Assembly: GCF_022919095.1 (NCBI RefSeq)
Contig: NZ_CP095073.1
Span: 3,782,001-3,846,000 of the forward strand
From: Halobacillus salinarum
GTDB taxonomy: Bacteria > Bacillota > Bacilli > Bacillales > Halobacillaceae
Direction: 5' to 3'
Length of the DNA: 64,000 nt
Each line of letters begins with the position of its first letter. Within the stretch, counting starts at the first letter, position 1. Under the pieces are notes generated by a model. That model saw only the letters and a list, made by a program, of their open reading frames with translations, did not search any database and was not told where the DNA came from. Position numbers and translations under genes: made by a program. Below, in pieces: positions 19,298-28,965 of this stretch.

Positions 19298-20259
19298 GTC
19301 ATCTCACTCCTTTTCTTAATATTTCTCCTCTTTAAGGTTGTAATGAGAAAATAGGCTCCAAAGCCGATAATCATCATTACAAGCATAATCGATGCTAAAG
19401 ATGATGCAGCGCCAACGTTAAACTCTTTCATTGCTAAACGATAGATTTGGATAGGTAATGTTTCAGAGGCATGTAATGGTCCGCCTTCAGTCATAATCCA
19501 AATAAATTCAAAGTTTACTGCAGTCCATATTATGTGAATAAATATCAATACTAGTGAAACAGACTTCAGCTGCGGCAATATGATCTTAAAAAAGCGAGTA
19601 CGTATTCCTGCTCCGTCGATAACTGCGGCTTCAATTAATTCTTTTGGCACAGACTGGAGAGCTGCAAGCAAACTAATCGTATAGAAAGGAAAACTTCTCC
19701 AAATATTCACAAATGTTACGGTTAGTAACGCTGTATCTGTCTCACCTAACCAGTAATACGGCTCATCCAAAATTCCGATGTTTACTAACCAATTATTAAT
19801 AATTCCATAATCTGGAGCGAGCATCCATTGCCATGTCATTCCTGCAACTACAATAGGGACGACCCATGGAATGACTATGACTCCTCTAAAAAATCCTCTG
19901 CCCTTTACATTTTGATTGAGAGCTAAAGCGGAGGTAATTCCTAAAACATACTCCCCTGCTACCGATAAAAAAGTCCATATTACGGTATTCCATAATGCAG
20001 TAGAGAAGTACTCACCTTTGATAACGTTTAGGTAATTTGCAAATCCTGCAAATGCAGATTGTCCTGGATTCAACAGAGTTTTATATTGAAAACTATCTAC
20101 AAGCACTTTTACAAGGGGGTAAGCTATGAGCAGCAAAAAGAATACTAAAGCCGGCAAAACGAACCAGTATGCTTGAAGCTTTTTCTTCTGCTCTCTTTTC
20201 AATTCCCTGAACCGAAATGTCTGATTTTGATACTGTTTTATTTTCTGTTCAGTTTCCAA
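19294..20259 (-). CDS. Sugar ABC transporter permease, MalF type
   Basis: A permease of about 321 residues with a long charged N-terminal cytoplasmic tail, six membrane helices and the EAA loop ELIEAAVIDGAGIRTRFFKI. TTG 20259 is preferred because AAAGG lies eight bases upstream; GTG 20268 sits directly on the ribosome site. It pairs with the MalG-type permease encoded next and receives sugar from the binding protein encoded before it. A hairpin separates it from that gene. Confidence 0.92.
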   Translation of the reverse strand: METEQKIKQYQNQTFRFRELKREQKKKLQAYWFVLPALVFFLLLIAYPLVKVLVDSFQYKTLLNPGQSAFAGFANYLNVIKGEYFSTALWNTVIWTFLSVAGEYVLGITSALALNQNVKGRGFFRGVIVIPWVVPIVVAGMTWQWMLAPDYGIINNWLVNIGILDEPYYWLGETDTALLTVTFVNIWRSFPFYTISLLAALQSVPKELIEAAVIDGAGIRTRFFKIILPQLKSVSLVLIFIHIIWTAVNFEFIWIMTEGGPLHASETLPIQIYRLAMKEFNVGAASSLASIMLVMMIIGFGAYFLITTLKRRNIKKRSEMT

Positions 20260-20302
20260 ATCGATCACCTTTCATTCTGATATTTCTCTAGTAATTTTTT
20301 TG

Positions 20303-20346
20303 AAAAATCAAGCATAGTAAGATCCCCTTATCTATGCCTGATTTTT
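20303..20346 (-). repeat. Hairpin between binding protein and permeases
   Basis: An imperfect stem of about 14 bp (AAAAATCA-A-GCATAG paired with CTATGC-C-TGATTTTT) followed by T-rich DNA on the minus strand. It looks like a leaky terminator that would make the binding protein more abundant than the permeases. Confidence 0.65.
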
Positions 20347-20353
20347 GATTTAA

Positions 20354-21652
20354 TCATTCACTTAGAATGCCGTTTTTCTTCAAGTCTTCATTGATGGCCT
20401 TTGATAACCATTCTGCAACATCTTGTGGATCTTCACCTTTTAGAAGTAGTCTAGCGATTGAATCCTGCATTGCCTGCGTAATGCCTCCTAATGGCACTTC
20501 CGGGAATACTACACCTGTATCCGTAAGGCTGGTAAAACCTTCTCCCCATTGGCTGTCACTTACAACATCTGTTCGCGGTGAATTTGTTGGTCTTATATCA
20601 CTTTGCCATTCTTCACTCAAAATATAGCTTGCAAATTCCCAGGCTTCTTTTGGATGTTCGGTTGCTCCATAAACATAAAGCGGGCTCACTTCTAAGAAAG
20701 TCGCTGGTTTTGTATTGTAAGGTGGTGGCGCGATTTTAACATCTGCCATTTCATCCGGATTTTCCGCTTCTCTATCTTTCATCCACGATCCATCAACATT
20801 CATTGCATATTTTCCTATAGCGAAATTAGTATCAAGTTCCTGCCATCCCCATGTTTTTGAATCTTCTGGTATAGCACCTTCGTTTAACAGATCTTTATAA
20901 AACTGGAATGTTTCCGTTGCCCTTTTCATTTCCTCCGGATTATCAGCCCAAGTATTTTTGAAGTTGCCATCATCCATTTTTTGGGCAATTGATACGTCAC
21001 TTTGAGCTAAGTACATAAGCAGCTCTTGACTAGAACGAACTGTTGTTCCAGTGATTCCAAATGCTTCTTTCCCCGTAGCTTCTTTGATCTTTGGACCCAT
21101 TTCTAAAAGTTCGTCCCAAGTTTCAGGCGGGGCATCATAGCCAGCCTCTTTTAACATATCTTCATGATAAAGCAGGGCCCGAATTCCTAAGTACTGAGGA
21201 AGCGCCTTAACTTTTCCGTCGACCGTTAAAGAGTCCATAACATTTTGATTTAACTTCCCTTTGTCAGACCATTCATTGTAATAAGGCGTAAGATCTAGTA
21301 ATGCTCCCATTCGATTTAATTCACCAAACCATTCACTTAACCCCCAGCTGATATCTGGTGGATTTCCAGCACTTATGGATGCTATTAACTTATCATGCAT
21401 CATATCAAAGGTAAGTAGTTCTACATTGATTTTGATATTAGGATGTTCTTCTTCAAATTTTTTGATTTTAGCAAGTGTTTTCTCTTCTTCCACTGATCCT
21501 GGATTCCAAGATGCCCAGTAATCAAGAGTGACTTGTTCTTTTCCATCCCCCTCTCCACCAGAAGAAGCGCTTTTTGATTTACTACTACATCCAATTAAGA
21601 CAAAAAATGAGATAGCACATATAAATAAGGTAAATAAATACTTCTTTTTCAT
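20354..21652 (-). CDS. Sugar-binding lipoprotein of ABC transporter
   Basis: A 432-residue family-1 solute-binding protein with a lipoprotein signal (ICAISFFVLIGC; Cys22 lipidated). The DYWASWNPGSVEEEKTLAKI start and GKYAMNVDGSWMKDRE segment are family hallmarks. It is the first gene of the transporter-glycosidase operon and carries a perfect cre 29 bp before its start, so glucose repression is expected; induction is likely through the YesMN-type pair upstream. The substrate is probably an alpha-galactoside or the oligosaccharide released by the secreted hydrolase. Confidence 0.93.
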   Translation of the reverse strand: MKKKYLFTLFICAISFFVLIGCSSKSKSASSGGEGDGKEQVTLDYWASWNPGSVEEEKTLAKIKKFEEEHPNIKINVELLTFDMMHDKLIASISAGNPPDISWGLSEWFGELNRMGALLDLTPYYNEWSDKGKLNQNVMDSLTVDGKVKALPQYLGIRALLYHEDMLKEAGYDAPPETWDELLEMGPKIKEATGKEAFGITGTTVRSSQELLMYLAQSDVSIAQKMDDGNFKNTWADNPEEMKRATETFQFYKDLLNEGAIPEDSKTWGWQELDTNFAIGKYAMNVDGSWMKDREAENPDEMADVKIAPPPYNTKPATFLEVSPLYVYGATEHPKEAWEFASYILSEEWQSDIRPTNSPRTDVVSDSQWGEGFTSLTDTGVVFPEVPLGGITQAMQDSIARLLLKGEDPQDVAEWLSKAINEDLKKNGILSE

Positions 21653-21680
21653 TAGTAAAATCCTCCCCTTATCGGAATAT

Positions 21681-21694
21681 TGAAATCGTTTACA
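21681..21694. promoter_or_regulatory. cre site (CcpA operator)
   Basis: TGAAATCGTTTACA matches TGWAANCGNTNWCA perfectly and lies 29 bp upstream of the binding-protein ATG, at the presumed promoter of the transporter operon. Confidence 0.85.
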
Positions 21695-21760
21695 TTTACA
21701 ATTATAGATAAATAGCTTCAGTGTATAAATGTGAAAAAATTCAGTTATTTGTTAAAAATA

Positions 21761-21790
21761 TTAAGCACCGTTAATATTAACGGTGCTTAA
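21761..21790 (-). terminator. Terminator of the two-component operon
   Basis: A perfect 30-bp palindrome beginning TTAAGCACCGTTAA, overlapping the response-regulator stop and followed on the minus strand by TATTTTTAAC. It separates the regulatory pair from the cre-controlled transporter operon. Confidence 0.85.
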
Positions 21791-23375
21791 CTCGATATTG
21801 CGTTGGCTTTATACCGACATATTTTTTAAAAACCTGACTAAAATAACGCTGATCACGATATCCTACGATCTCAGAAATTTCATAGGTTTTCAGATCACTG
21901 TTTACTAGCAATTTCATTGCTTTATTCATTCGTACATCTTTCAAATAGGTAGAAAAATTCTCTCCTGTAACTTTTTTAAACAATGAGCAATAGTAATTTT
22001 TGTTCACATAGAATTTATCCGATATAACCTCTAAATTAACGGTACTATAATTGTCCTCTACATATTTTTTTGTCATTTCAATTAGGTTTTTTCCATATGC
22101 ATGCGCACCATCTTTGTTATATTCCAGCAGTCTATAGACGATGGATATTAGTAATTGTCTGACTTCTTCTATTTTCAATTCTGTTAGAAACACTTCTAAT
22201 TTATTGATTAGTATAGAAAAATCCAGCGAGTGATTTGATGATTGCTGTAACGTATTTATTAATGGATGTATTGCTTTTCGTAAATGGTTGCCATCAGTCT
22301 CTGATAAATAAGTTTCCCCCATGACACCATTTAATTTAGATATTAATTCATGTTTACTATAGAGTGGCCTTTCCTTGACTAAACAGTCGAAAAGATGATG
22401 AATTTCTTTCCACTCCTCTAATACTTCAGTATTTTTATCTAATAAATCTGTGTTGTACCACATTAATTGATTGTTAAGATATATTTTAATATTATTAATA
22501 GCTGCATTTGACTCTTGGTAAGCAATGGGAATAGAATCCAACTTATTTTTTATTCGACTAATACCACAATAAGCCACTAACGAGAGGTAGGTACTAAACG
22601 CATGAAATAACGACGAAATAATTTTCTCAATTTTCATCTTATGATTTGTTTCGCTAGGATAAACAAAAATAAATTCATTGGAGTTTTTTAAATATCGAAA
22701 ACTAATTCCTTCTGTATGATCTAAACACTCACGAATAATATTTCTAATCGCATAATAACAACTATAACGATCTCCACTATAATTCTGCTCTACCACTTGA
22801 TCAAAATTAATTAATTTCATAACAATAAGCGAATAGGAACTCTCTGTGAAATTTATATAGAGCTCTTCGCCTCTTACTATTATTTCATTTTCATCTTTAA
22901 TCGAACCTAATACAATTTCACTTAGAAATTCATCCTGCATTAACACTAAACCTTTATTTAAAGTTTTCTGTTCTTGAATATGTTCTACAAAATCTTGAGA
23001 TTGTTTCCTGATTTCATCTTCTGCCCTACTCAATATATTTACCATTTCAGCTACTTTTACTGGTTTCAACAAATACTCAAATGCATCCAGTAAAAATGCA
23101 GGTCTTGAGTATTGAAAATCCCCATATCCGCTTAATACAATTACTTTTCCTTTAAAGCTGAATGTTTTTAAATGTTCCATGAATTCCAAACCATTCTTTA
23201 ATGGCATTTTAATATCGGTAATGATAATATCTGGATGCATTTCTTCAACAAGACTGCTGGCTTCCTCTCCATTATATGCATGCCCTGCCAACTCCCATCC
23301 TGCTTCTAACCACGGTAATTCATCGGTGAGTTGTTTATGTATGGCTTGTTCATCATCAACGATTAGAATTTTCAT
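21777..23375 (-). CDS. AraC-type response regulator, YesN family
   Basis: A response regulator of about 532 residues. The receiver domain has the acidic pair in ILIVDDEQ, the phosphorylated Asp in IIITDIKMPLKNG (near 55) and the Lys in YLLKPVK. A long middle region of unknown fold is followed by a C-terminal AraC double helix-turn-helix (ISDKFYVNKNYYCSLFKKVT and EISEIVGYRDQRYFSQVFKK). ATG 23375 has GGGGGAG at good distance. It overlaps the kinase gene upstream. It should activate the transporter-glycosidase operon when extracellular sugar is sensed. Confidence 0.93.
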   Translation of the reverse strand: MKILIVDDEQAIHKQLTDELPWLEAGWELAGHAYNGEEASSLVEEMHPDIIITDIKMPLKNGLEFMEHLKTFSFKGKVIVLSGYGDFQYSRPAFLLDAFEYLLKPVKVAEMVNILSRAEDEIRKQSQDFVEHIQEQKTLNKGLVLMQDEFLSEIVLGSIKDENEIIVRGEELYINFTESSYSLIVMKLINFDQVVEQNYSGDRYSCYYAIRNIIRECLDHTEGISFRYLKNSNEFIFVYPSETNHKMKIEKIISSLFHAFSTYLSLVAYCGISRIKNKLDSIPIAYQESNAAINNIKIYLNNQLMWYNTDLLDKNTEVLEEWKEIHHLFDCLVKERPLYSKHELISKLNGVMGETYLSETDGNHLRKAIHPLINTLQQSSNHSLDFSILINKLEVFLTELKIEEVRQLLISIVYRLLEYNKDGAHAYGKNLIEMTKKYVEDNYSTVNLEVISDKFYVNKNYYCSLFKKVTGENFSTYLKDVRMNKAMKLLVNSDLKTYEISEIVGYRDQRYFSQVFKKYVGIKPTQYRVKHR

Positions 23376-25083
23376 GCTCACTCCCCCTTTGTAATGGTAA
23401 TTTGATAGTTACAAGCGTTCCAGCACCATATTTACTTTTTATGGACAGTCCGTATTCTTTGCCGCATAATAAATTCACTCTGGTATGAACATTGTATAAT
23501 CCAATAGAATTACCTTCTTTGTTTCCATCCAATTGCAAATTGTTTTGGATTTCATTTAACTTTTCTTCAGAAATTCCAACTCCATTATCCAAAATATTTA
23601 TTTTTAACCATTTATTTTTCTCATCAATTTCAAGGTAAATTTTAAGTAATTTTTTCTTTCGACGTGATGGTATTAACCCATGTTCAATTGCATTCTCAAC
23701 CAGTGGTTGTAAGATTAGTTTAGGTATGAGCAGATTGTTCAGCTGAGGCTTCATTTTGATATGAACGCGGATAAGTTCAGGAAATCTTTTGTTGATAATC
23801 ACTAAATAATTCCGAATATGCATAACTTCTTTCCTAACATTAATGAATTCATCCTGCAGATTCATGTTATAGCGATACATATTCCCTAAACTTTGACACA
23901 TGATCTTAATTTCCGGGCTATTATTCATAGTTGCTATATTCGACATTGTTTGAAGAGTATTATATAAAAAGTGTGGGGAAATTTGTGCTTGAAGGGCTCG
24001 AATCTGTGTCTCCTTATTAGTCAGTTGTAGTTTAAAGTCATGTTCAATTAATTGTTGGATTCTTGAAGCCATATTGTTAAATTGCATTTCTAAATCACCA
24101 ATTTCATCCTTAGAATGGACCTCAACCCTTGTCTCAAAGTCACCCTTTTGAAGGTTAGCCATTTTTTTATGAAGCTTGATAATTGGATTGGTAATCGTGA
24201 AACTTAAGAGAAATGATATTGTCACAGTGACCAAAAAAGCTAAAACCACGATAATGATAACGATTTTTCGAAAGAATATATGTTTAGGATCTGTTTGATA
24301 TTGATATCGTAAATTCAAACCAGGAGTTATAGAAGAATTAATATAATTCATATCTTTTGAACGCAGATCATTACTCATCTTCTTCCCAACTAAAGAACGA
24401 TCAGTGTGATAAATAATAGTATGTGCACGGGTTAGAGAAATTTCTCCATTATAAAAAACGTTATAGTTTTCTACCATATTACGAAAATAGCTTTCTTCAA
24501 TATCAATCACCAACGCCCCTATTCGATTACCCATATAGGAGACAGGAAATATGTATTGTAACATTGGCCGTTTATAAATGTTTTCATATTTGATATGGAT
24601 AATAGGCTCTGAAAAATCTTTGTCTTTTATTGATTTTTTTACATTTTCAAGATATTGATTATTTAACCCATACAAACCTCTAGGAGTAAAAGAATTAATA
24701 TAATGCATATTTTTATCTAGTAATGTAATTCCTAATATCCCTTTAACTCTGGAACTGTTATACACATTCAGGAAAAACTGTTGAATATCCTTTTGGGCAT
24801 CGTAATAGTAACTATTATTGGGTTGATAATCTTTTCCATTTCTCAAACTTTGTAATAATTCATTATTGTAGTAAATTGAGTAAGCGGTTTCATTAAGGCT
24901 TTGATAATAATCTGATATATGCCCTTTTAGATCCCGTTCAACGCTTAGATTCGCTAACTGATTATCTTTTTTTATGCTGTCAGAAATCTGGTAACTAATT
25001 ATTCCTGACGTGATAATAAGAGGAATACACGTTGATAAAAGCATCGCTAAAAATATCTTTACTCGTATTTTATTAAATCTCAT
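23356..25083 (-). CDS. Sensor histidine kinase, YesM family
   Basis: A 575-residue membrane kinase. Helices near residues 7-30 and 275-300 flank an extracellular sensing domain of about 240 residues. A HAMP linker, the His_kinase domain with the phospho-accepting His in ALQAQISPHFLYNTLQTM, and a HATPase domain with NAIEHG, DNGVGI and GIGLYNV-type boxes (here NSIGLYNVHTR) follow. This LytS/YesM-type arrangement normally monitors carbohydrate or a binding protein and phosphorylates the YesN-type regulator encoded next, whose gene overlaps its end. Confidence 0.93.
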   Translation of the reverse strand: MRFNKIRVKIFLAMLLSTCIPLIITSGIISYQISDSIKKDNQLANLSVERDLKGHISDYYQSLNETAYSIYYNNELLQSLRNGKDYQPNNSYYYDAQKDIQQFFLNVYNSSRVKGILGITLLDKNMHYINSFTPRGLYGLNNQYLENVKKSIKDKDFSEPIIHIKYENIYKRPMLQYIFPVSYMGNRIGALVIDIEESYFRNMVENYNVFYNGEISLTRAHTIIYHTDRSLVGKKMSNDLRSKDMNYINSSITPGLNLRYQYQTDPKHIFFRKIVIIIVVLAFLVTVTISFLLSFTITNPIIKLHKKMANLQKGDFETRVEVHSKDEIGDLEMQFNNMASRIQQLIEHDFKLQLTNKETQIRALQAQISPHFLYNTLQTMSNIATMNNSPEIKIMCQSLGNMYRYNMNLQDEFINVRKEVMHIRNYLVIINKRFPELIRVHIKMKPQLNNLLIPKLILQPLVENAIEHGLIPSRRKKKLLKIYLEIDEKNKWLKINILDNGVGISEEKLNEIQNNLQLDGNKEGNSIGLYNVHTRVNLLCGKEYGLSIKSKYGAGTLVTIKLPLQRGSEHENSNR

Positions 25084-25470
25084 CCGTATCCTCCAGTATC
25101 TCTTTCACTTGAAATGCAAGAGCGTATATAGAAATTCCTTTTCAAGATAACTCCTCTCTCTAACAAGCTTTTAAAAAAGCTGGTACAAAAGTCTAATGTT
25201 TCTTATAACATAATCATACAATATTTTACCTTTTTAAACGATTCAATTTAATGGCAGGACACTACGAGGGAAGCTCAAAAGTATATTTAGTTTCACATTC
25301 AACAGTAAATAGTAGACCTTCATAAAGTACTAAGTTAACTCATCGAAGCCTGCTAATACAGGACCAAAGAAGATAAAGGATTCGTTTTAGAACACTTTCA
25401 CCATGGTTCCCATTACCCCAAAAATTATTGCATCTAATTCCTATTTAGGTAAGGTCATTTTTAGAAAAAC
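25084..25470. other. Gene-free region upstream of the kinase
   Basis: About 390 bp, AT-rich, holding the presumed promoter of the two-component operon. No ORF, repeat or recognised operator was found in it. Confidence 0.5.
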
Positions 25471-25474
25471 AATG

Positions 25475-25500
25475 AAGAGCCTTCCAATTAGAAGGCTCTT
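25475..25500 (-). terminator. Terminator of the SHOCT gene
   Basis: A perfect 10-bp stem AAGAGCCTTC / GAAGGCTCTT with a 6-base loop; the minus-strand continuation CATTGTTTTTC is T-rich. Confidence 0.75.
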
Positions 25501-25521
25501 TAACAACCAGGTTAAATTCGA

Positions 25522-25743
25522 TTAATCTTCATCTAAAACTTGTTTCAACCTTTTATAATCATCCACATCAATTTCTCCCTTAGCTAAACGCCGCTCCAGA
25601 ATAGCTTGTCCGCCTCTTTGGCGGGATCCATTATACCAGCCCCACCTTCTCCTCCGCCACATTACAATGTTCACTACAAACATGCCTGTAAAAACGATGA
25701 AGAAAAAGAAAATGAATGGTGGAAAAACACCCCAATGACACAT
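25522..25743 (-). CDS. SHOCT-domain small membrane protein
   Basis: A 73-residue protein. Residues 7-28 form one membrane helix (FPPFIFFFFIVFTGMFVVNI), followed by an Arg/Trp-rich juxtamembrane patch and a C-terminal SHOCT motif (AILERRLAKGEIDVDDYKRL). SHOCT is a short oligomerisation helix pair found at the ends of many small bacterial proteins; a specific role is not known. GGAG lies upstream of the ATG, and a terminator follows. Confidence 0.8.
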   Translation of the reverse strand: MCHWGVFPPFIFFFFIVFTGMFVVNIVMWRRRRWGWYNGSRQRGGQAILERRLAKGEIDVDDYKRLKQVLDED

Positions 25744-25991
25744 TTCTATCCACTCCTTAGTTATTAACTCCCATAGTAAAACGACTCAACCATACGTTGC
25801 TGCCCATGCTGACAAAATTGGTTCAAAACAAACATCAGGACTTACCAGTGCTTAACACTTAGACAGCTGAATGCTGTAAGTCATCCTCCCCCTTTGGTCA
25901 GCCACCTTACAAATCCTATCGTAGCGAAGGGTTCTAAATTCCTTCTTAAGCCATGATTAAAAAATTCTAAACTCATTATTTATTAGAATAG
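25744..25991. other. Gene-free stretch between SHOCT gene and the RNA candidate
   Basis: About 250 bp without a supportable ORF. Short peptide stretches can be read on the minus strand but are broken by stops. It may contain the leader of the SHOCT gene or decayed mobile DNA; nothing definite was recognised. Confidence 0.4.
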
Positions 25992-26166
25992 AAAAAAACC
26001 ACTCACGATTGAGTGGCTGCTGATCCCTTACCCATAAAACGACAGCCTTACCTCCTCGTCACCAGGAATTCAGGCTGGAATGACTTCACTATTAAATTAT
26101 GAACGAGAGCTGTCTCTGACCGTATCCTCACTTCGTTCATTTGAGTGTATTAAAACTTCGGTAAGG
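25992..26166 (-). ncRNA. Candidate structured RNA with its own terminator
   Basis: On the minus strand, CCTTACC at the 5' side (26166-26160) can close a multi-branch structure with GGTAAGG (26052-26046). Inside it lie a perfect 8-bp stem ATGAACGA / TCGTTCAT (26140-26133 and 26106-26099) and a stem GTCA..CCAG / CTGG.TGAC (about 26076-26053). A second GGTAAGG (26032-26026) could compete for the same 5' arm. The segment ends in a clear terminator, CCACTCA / TGAGTGG followed by seven T (25992-26016). No ORF is present and no known riboswitch family was recognised. It could be a small RNA or a regulatory leader upstream of the SHOCT gene. Confidence 0.5.
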
Positions 26167-26379
26167 TTAAAGTTGTTAATAATATAAATACTGCACTCGT
26201 AAATAATTTTCCGGATAAGATATGATATAAGTCGTTATTCATAACTACTATTTTCTTGATAGTTCAAATGAAACTAGTAAAGAACCTTTTTTTGCAGGCT
26301 CTTTACTACTATCCAACATATTTGAGAAGCTTCTTTTTTAAATTAGAAAAATGAATACCAGGAGTGAGAGGCACTTATT

Positions 26380-27822
26380 TTACTTCCTTGCTTCATGTAC
26401 TTTAAGTTTCTTTCCTTTTACAGGGGTATGTTGCATTGTCTGTAATACATGCGGGCCTTTGCCATTTAATATCTCCACATACGAAAAGTTTTCCTGTATT
26501 GTAATAATTCCAATATCCTCTGCAGAAACGCCTTCTATTTTAGAAATGGTCCCTACAAAATCAACCGCTCTGATTTTCTTTTTCTTCCCGCCATTAAAAT
26601 AAAGTTTCATAATATCTTTATTCAAATGAGTCTTTCTATCATTTTCTACAGCCGGGCTCTTCTCCAATTTCTCTTTAAAATCAACATTCGCTTTGGCGAC
26701 AGCTTGATTCGAAGGTGGATCGACTTCACGTATTGAGAACCCAATATAGCCTTGGACACTCTCCAAAAGCTCTCCCTCATTCGGTGTCACAAACGATATA
26801 GCTCTTCCTGACCTTCCAGCCCGTGCTGTCCGTCCCGTTCTATGAACGTAGCTTTCTTTTTCAACTGGCATATCAAAATTGATAACGTGGGTAATATTCT
26901 CCACATCAATGCCTCTAGCAGCAACATCTGTGGCGACTAAGTATCGAAATTTTCCCTCTTTGAAATCGTCCATGACTTCAAAACGATCTTCTTGAATCAT
27001 GCCACCATGTAATTTATCTACTGGATAATGAATGCGGTCTAATTCCCCCATTATTTGATTTACACGCTCTTGCGTTCTACAAAAAATGATGCATCGATCC
27101 GGGTTTTCCACTGTTGTGATTTTCCTTAAGAGTGACAGCTTATCCTCTTCCGGAACATTAATATACGAGTGATCAATATTATCCGTTGTTATTCCATCTG
27201 CCTCTATCTCAATACGAAGAGGTTGTCTCATATAATGACGACTCAACTCTTCAATATCTTCTGGTAATGTAGCAGAAAACAGATAAGTCGCCCGTTCCTC
27301 GGGAAGTTTTTGAATGATGGCTTCTACTTGGTCAATAAAACCCATGTTTAACATTTCATCTGCTTCATCAATCACAAGATAATCCAGTTTTTGGGTAGAA
27401 AGCGTCCCTTTTTCAAGGTGATCGAGCACCCGTCCAGGTGTTCCTACTACAACATGAGATTTTTGTTTCAGCTCTAACTTTTGCCTATGGAACGGTTGCT
27501 TCCCATAGACGGCAGTGGCCTTAATTCTTTTAAATCGCCCTATATTGGTGATATCTTCTTTTATTTGTGCAGCCAGCTCTCGCGTTGGGGTTAGAATTAA
27601 AGCTTGAGGTTTGTTCTCTTCCCATGACACCTTCTCACAAATTGGGATTCCAAATGATGCCGTCTTTCCGCTCCCCGTTTGTGATTTCACCACGAGATCT
27701 TTATTCGTTAAGGCATGTGGAATAACCTGATCTTGCACATCTGTGGGTGTATGATATCCTAATCCTGCTAGAGCCTTTAGAATATCTTTACCTAATCCAT
27801 AATTTTTAAAATCTACATTCAT
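26380..27822 (-). CDS. dbpA: DEAD-box RNA helicase DbpA (YxiN type)
   Basis: A 480-residue ATP-dependent RNA helicase of 50S ribosome assembly. Motifs: Q-motif near 25, Walker [22 protein letters not shown] in [12 protein letters not shown] in LFSATLP, and [10 protein letters not shown]. The C-terminal 75 residues (from about 405) form the DbpA/YxiN RNA-recognition domain that binds hairpin 92 of 23S rRNA. The gene lies just left of the integrated element, next to the displaced end of the 23S rRNA methyltransferase gene rlmCD, so the ancestral order was probably rlmCD-dbpA. Confidence 0.94.
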   Translation of the reverse strand: MNVDFKNYGLGKDILKALAGLGYHTPTDVQDQVIPHALTNKDLVVKSQTGSGKTASFGIPICEKVSWEENKPQALILTPTRELAAQIKEDITNIGRFKRIKATAVYGKQPFHRQKLELKQKSHVVVGTPGRVLDHLEKGTLSTQKLDYLVIDEADEMLNMGFIDQVEAIIQKLPEERATYLFSATLPEDIEELSRHYMRQPLRIEIEADGITTDNIDHSYINVPEEDKLSLLRKITTVENPDRCIIFCRTQERVNQIMGELDRIHYPVDKLHGGMIQEDRFEVMDDFKEGKFRYLVATDVAARGIDVENITHVINFDMPVEKESYVHRTGRTARAGRSGRAISFVTPNEGELLESVQGYIGFSIREVDPPSNQAVAKANVDFKEKLEKSPAVENDRKTHLNKDIMKLYFNGGKKKKIRAVDFVGTISKIEGVSAEDIGIITIQENFSYVEILNGKGPHVLQTMQHTPVKGKKLKVHEARK

Positions 27823-27975
27823 TTTTCATCCTCGTTTCCAATATATTCTACTTCTTCATAACATCATACCATCCAGCTTAAAGATCTCGACCATTTCTTC
27901 ATTCTTAATATCCAGTGCTTATCTTATCCCGATCAATTTGTTACTATTTAATATTTTGCCGGCCGCTTTCCATAA

Positions 27976-28015
27976 AAATAAAGTTCCGGAAATCGTGACG
28001 AACTCCCGGAACTTT
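27976..28015 (-). terminator. Original rlmCD terminator, now stranded
   Basis: AAAGTTCCGG / CCGGAACTTT (27980-27989 and 28006-28015) followed on the minus strand by ATTTTTATGG. It sits 14 bp beyond the TAG of the displaced rlmCD 3' end and reads in the direction of rlmCD, which is now 20 kb away. Confidence 0.75.
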
Positions 28016-28028
28016 CGTTTATTCTCTT

Positions 28029-28064
28029 CTATATTCTTTTCAGCCAGGCGACACACTCCACGTG
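28029..28064 (-). pseudogene. rlmCD': Displaced 3' end of rlmCD at the left element junction (attL)
   Basis: Read on the minus strand this codes for HVECVAWLKRI and a stop (TAG at 28031-28029), the typical C-terminus of a 23S rRNA uracil methyltransferase. The current rlmCD ends instead in [16 protein letters not shown]. The two copies share CACGT (minus strand; 28064-28060 and 48203-48199) and code for the same HVECV. Upstream of the core the sequence (CDRYST) is unrelated to rlmCD and so belongs to the element. This is what insertion by a serine recombinase into the 3' end of the gene would leave. Crossover position is inferred. Confidence 0.7.
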
Positions 28065-28199
28065 GGTTGAATAACGGTCGCAGATAATGGTGTAGTAGTG
28101 TTTACCTAAAACAATAAAAGCTAAAAATAAGAGTGGTATCCTCTTATTATAAAAAGGTTAATTTGGTGAGATTAAATTAAAGCCTTCACTTACTTGAAT

Positions 28200-28874
28200 T
28201 TATTTTTTATCAAATGCCTTATATAATTCCGAAAAGAATTCAGAAACAGTTCTAATAAAGTCCAAACTGAAGTCCTGAGTTAATTCTAGGTGATAAAAAT
28301 CCTCCTGTGTTTCTTCTTTTGAAAATCTATGTTCAAGTGTGAGTGTTCCTAAATCTCTGCACGCATAAAATATTCTTGTACCTTTTTTTATTGTGCTAGT
28401 ACCTTCATGAACTAAATGATTTCTTATGATATTAAATTTTAAAATCTTATTCCATGAATTAGTTTCTTCTGGGAAATTTACTTCCGCTACCTTTTTTATA
28501 AAAACTTGAGCTTTAATAATTCCATTATGTTTGAGATCTGCTAAATCTATTTTAAAATCATTTCTTTTTTCTATGAATTTACAAAGGTTCATCAACTCTT
28601 TTTCCAGATAGGCATAGCAAGAAATAAATAAAGATTCTCTTAAAATGTTTGGAAATGATTTATTAAAATTATAAAAATCATTCTCATACATACCTTCAAA
28701 AAGCTCTTCTTTTTCTTTATCAGACAATCCATCTGCTCTCTTATCATAATCTTCTTCAATTAATTTTATTTGTTGCTCTAAAAAAGCTTGCACGCTCTCT
28801 GCATACTCTTTAAATTCATCCATGCGGATTTCAGTTGAGATTTTGAACCATCCAATTTCATTTAGTTTTCCCAC
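28200..28874 (-). CDS. HEPN-motif protein 1 (possible RNase effector)
   Basis: An approximately 224-residue acidic, helical protein. GTG 28874 is chosen because AGGTGGTG lies five bases upstream. The region near residue 150 reads KFNIIRNHLVHEGTS, a match to the R-x4-H motif of HEPN RNases, in the expected helical context. Residues 60-140 are helical as in the MAE_28990/RiboL-PSP HEPN groups. It is the last gene of the defence operon, 90 bp after a second HEPN-motif gene. HEPN proteins in defence loci commonly cleave RNA upon phage infection; whether this copy is active cannot be read from sequence. Confidence 0.65.
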   Translation of the reverse strand: MGKLNEIGWFKISTEIRMDEFKEYAESVQAFLEQQIKLIEEDYDKRADGLSDKEKEELFEGMYENDFYNFNKSFPNILRESLFISCYAYLEKELMNLCKFIEKRNDFKIDLADLKHNGIIKAQVFIKKVAEVNFPEETNSWNKILKFNIIRNHLVHEGTSTIKKGTRIFYACRDLGTLTLEHRFSKEETQEDFYHLELTQDFSLDFIRTVSEFFSELYKAFDKK

Positions 28875-28965
28875 AAAATCACCACCTAAATTATGACTTA
28901 CTATAAAGCTAAAAAACAAAATTTGACTATATAACCATTTTTAGTGACTACCTTATTAGCATTTG

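Noticed and set aside
25744-26340. Decayed insertion sequence between the SHOCT gene and dbpA
   Set aside because: Short peptide-like stretches can be read, but no transposase motif or terminal inverted repeats could be supported; only the structured RNA candidate was kept.
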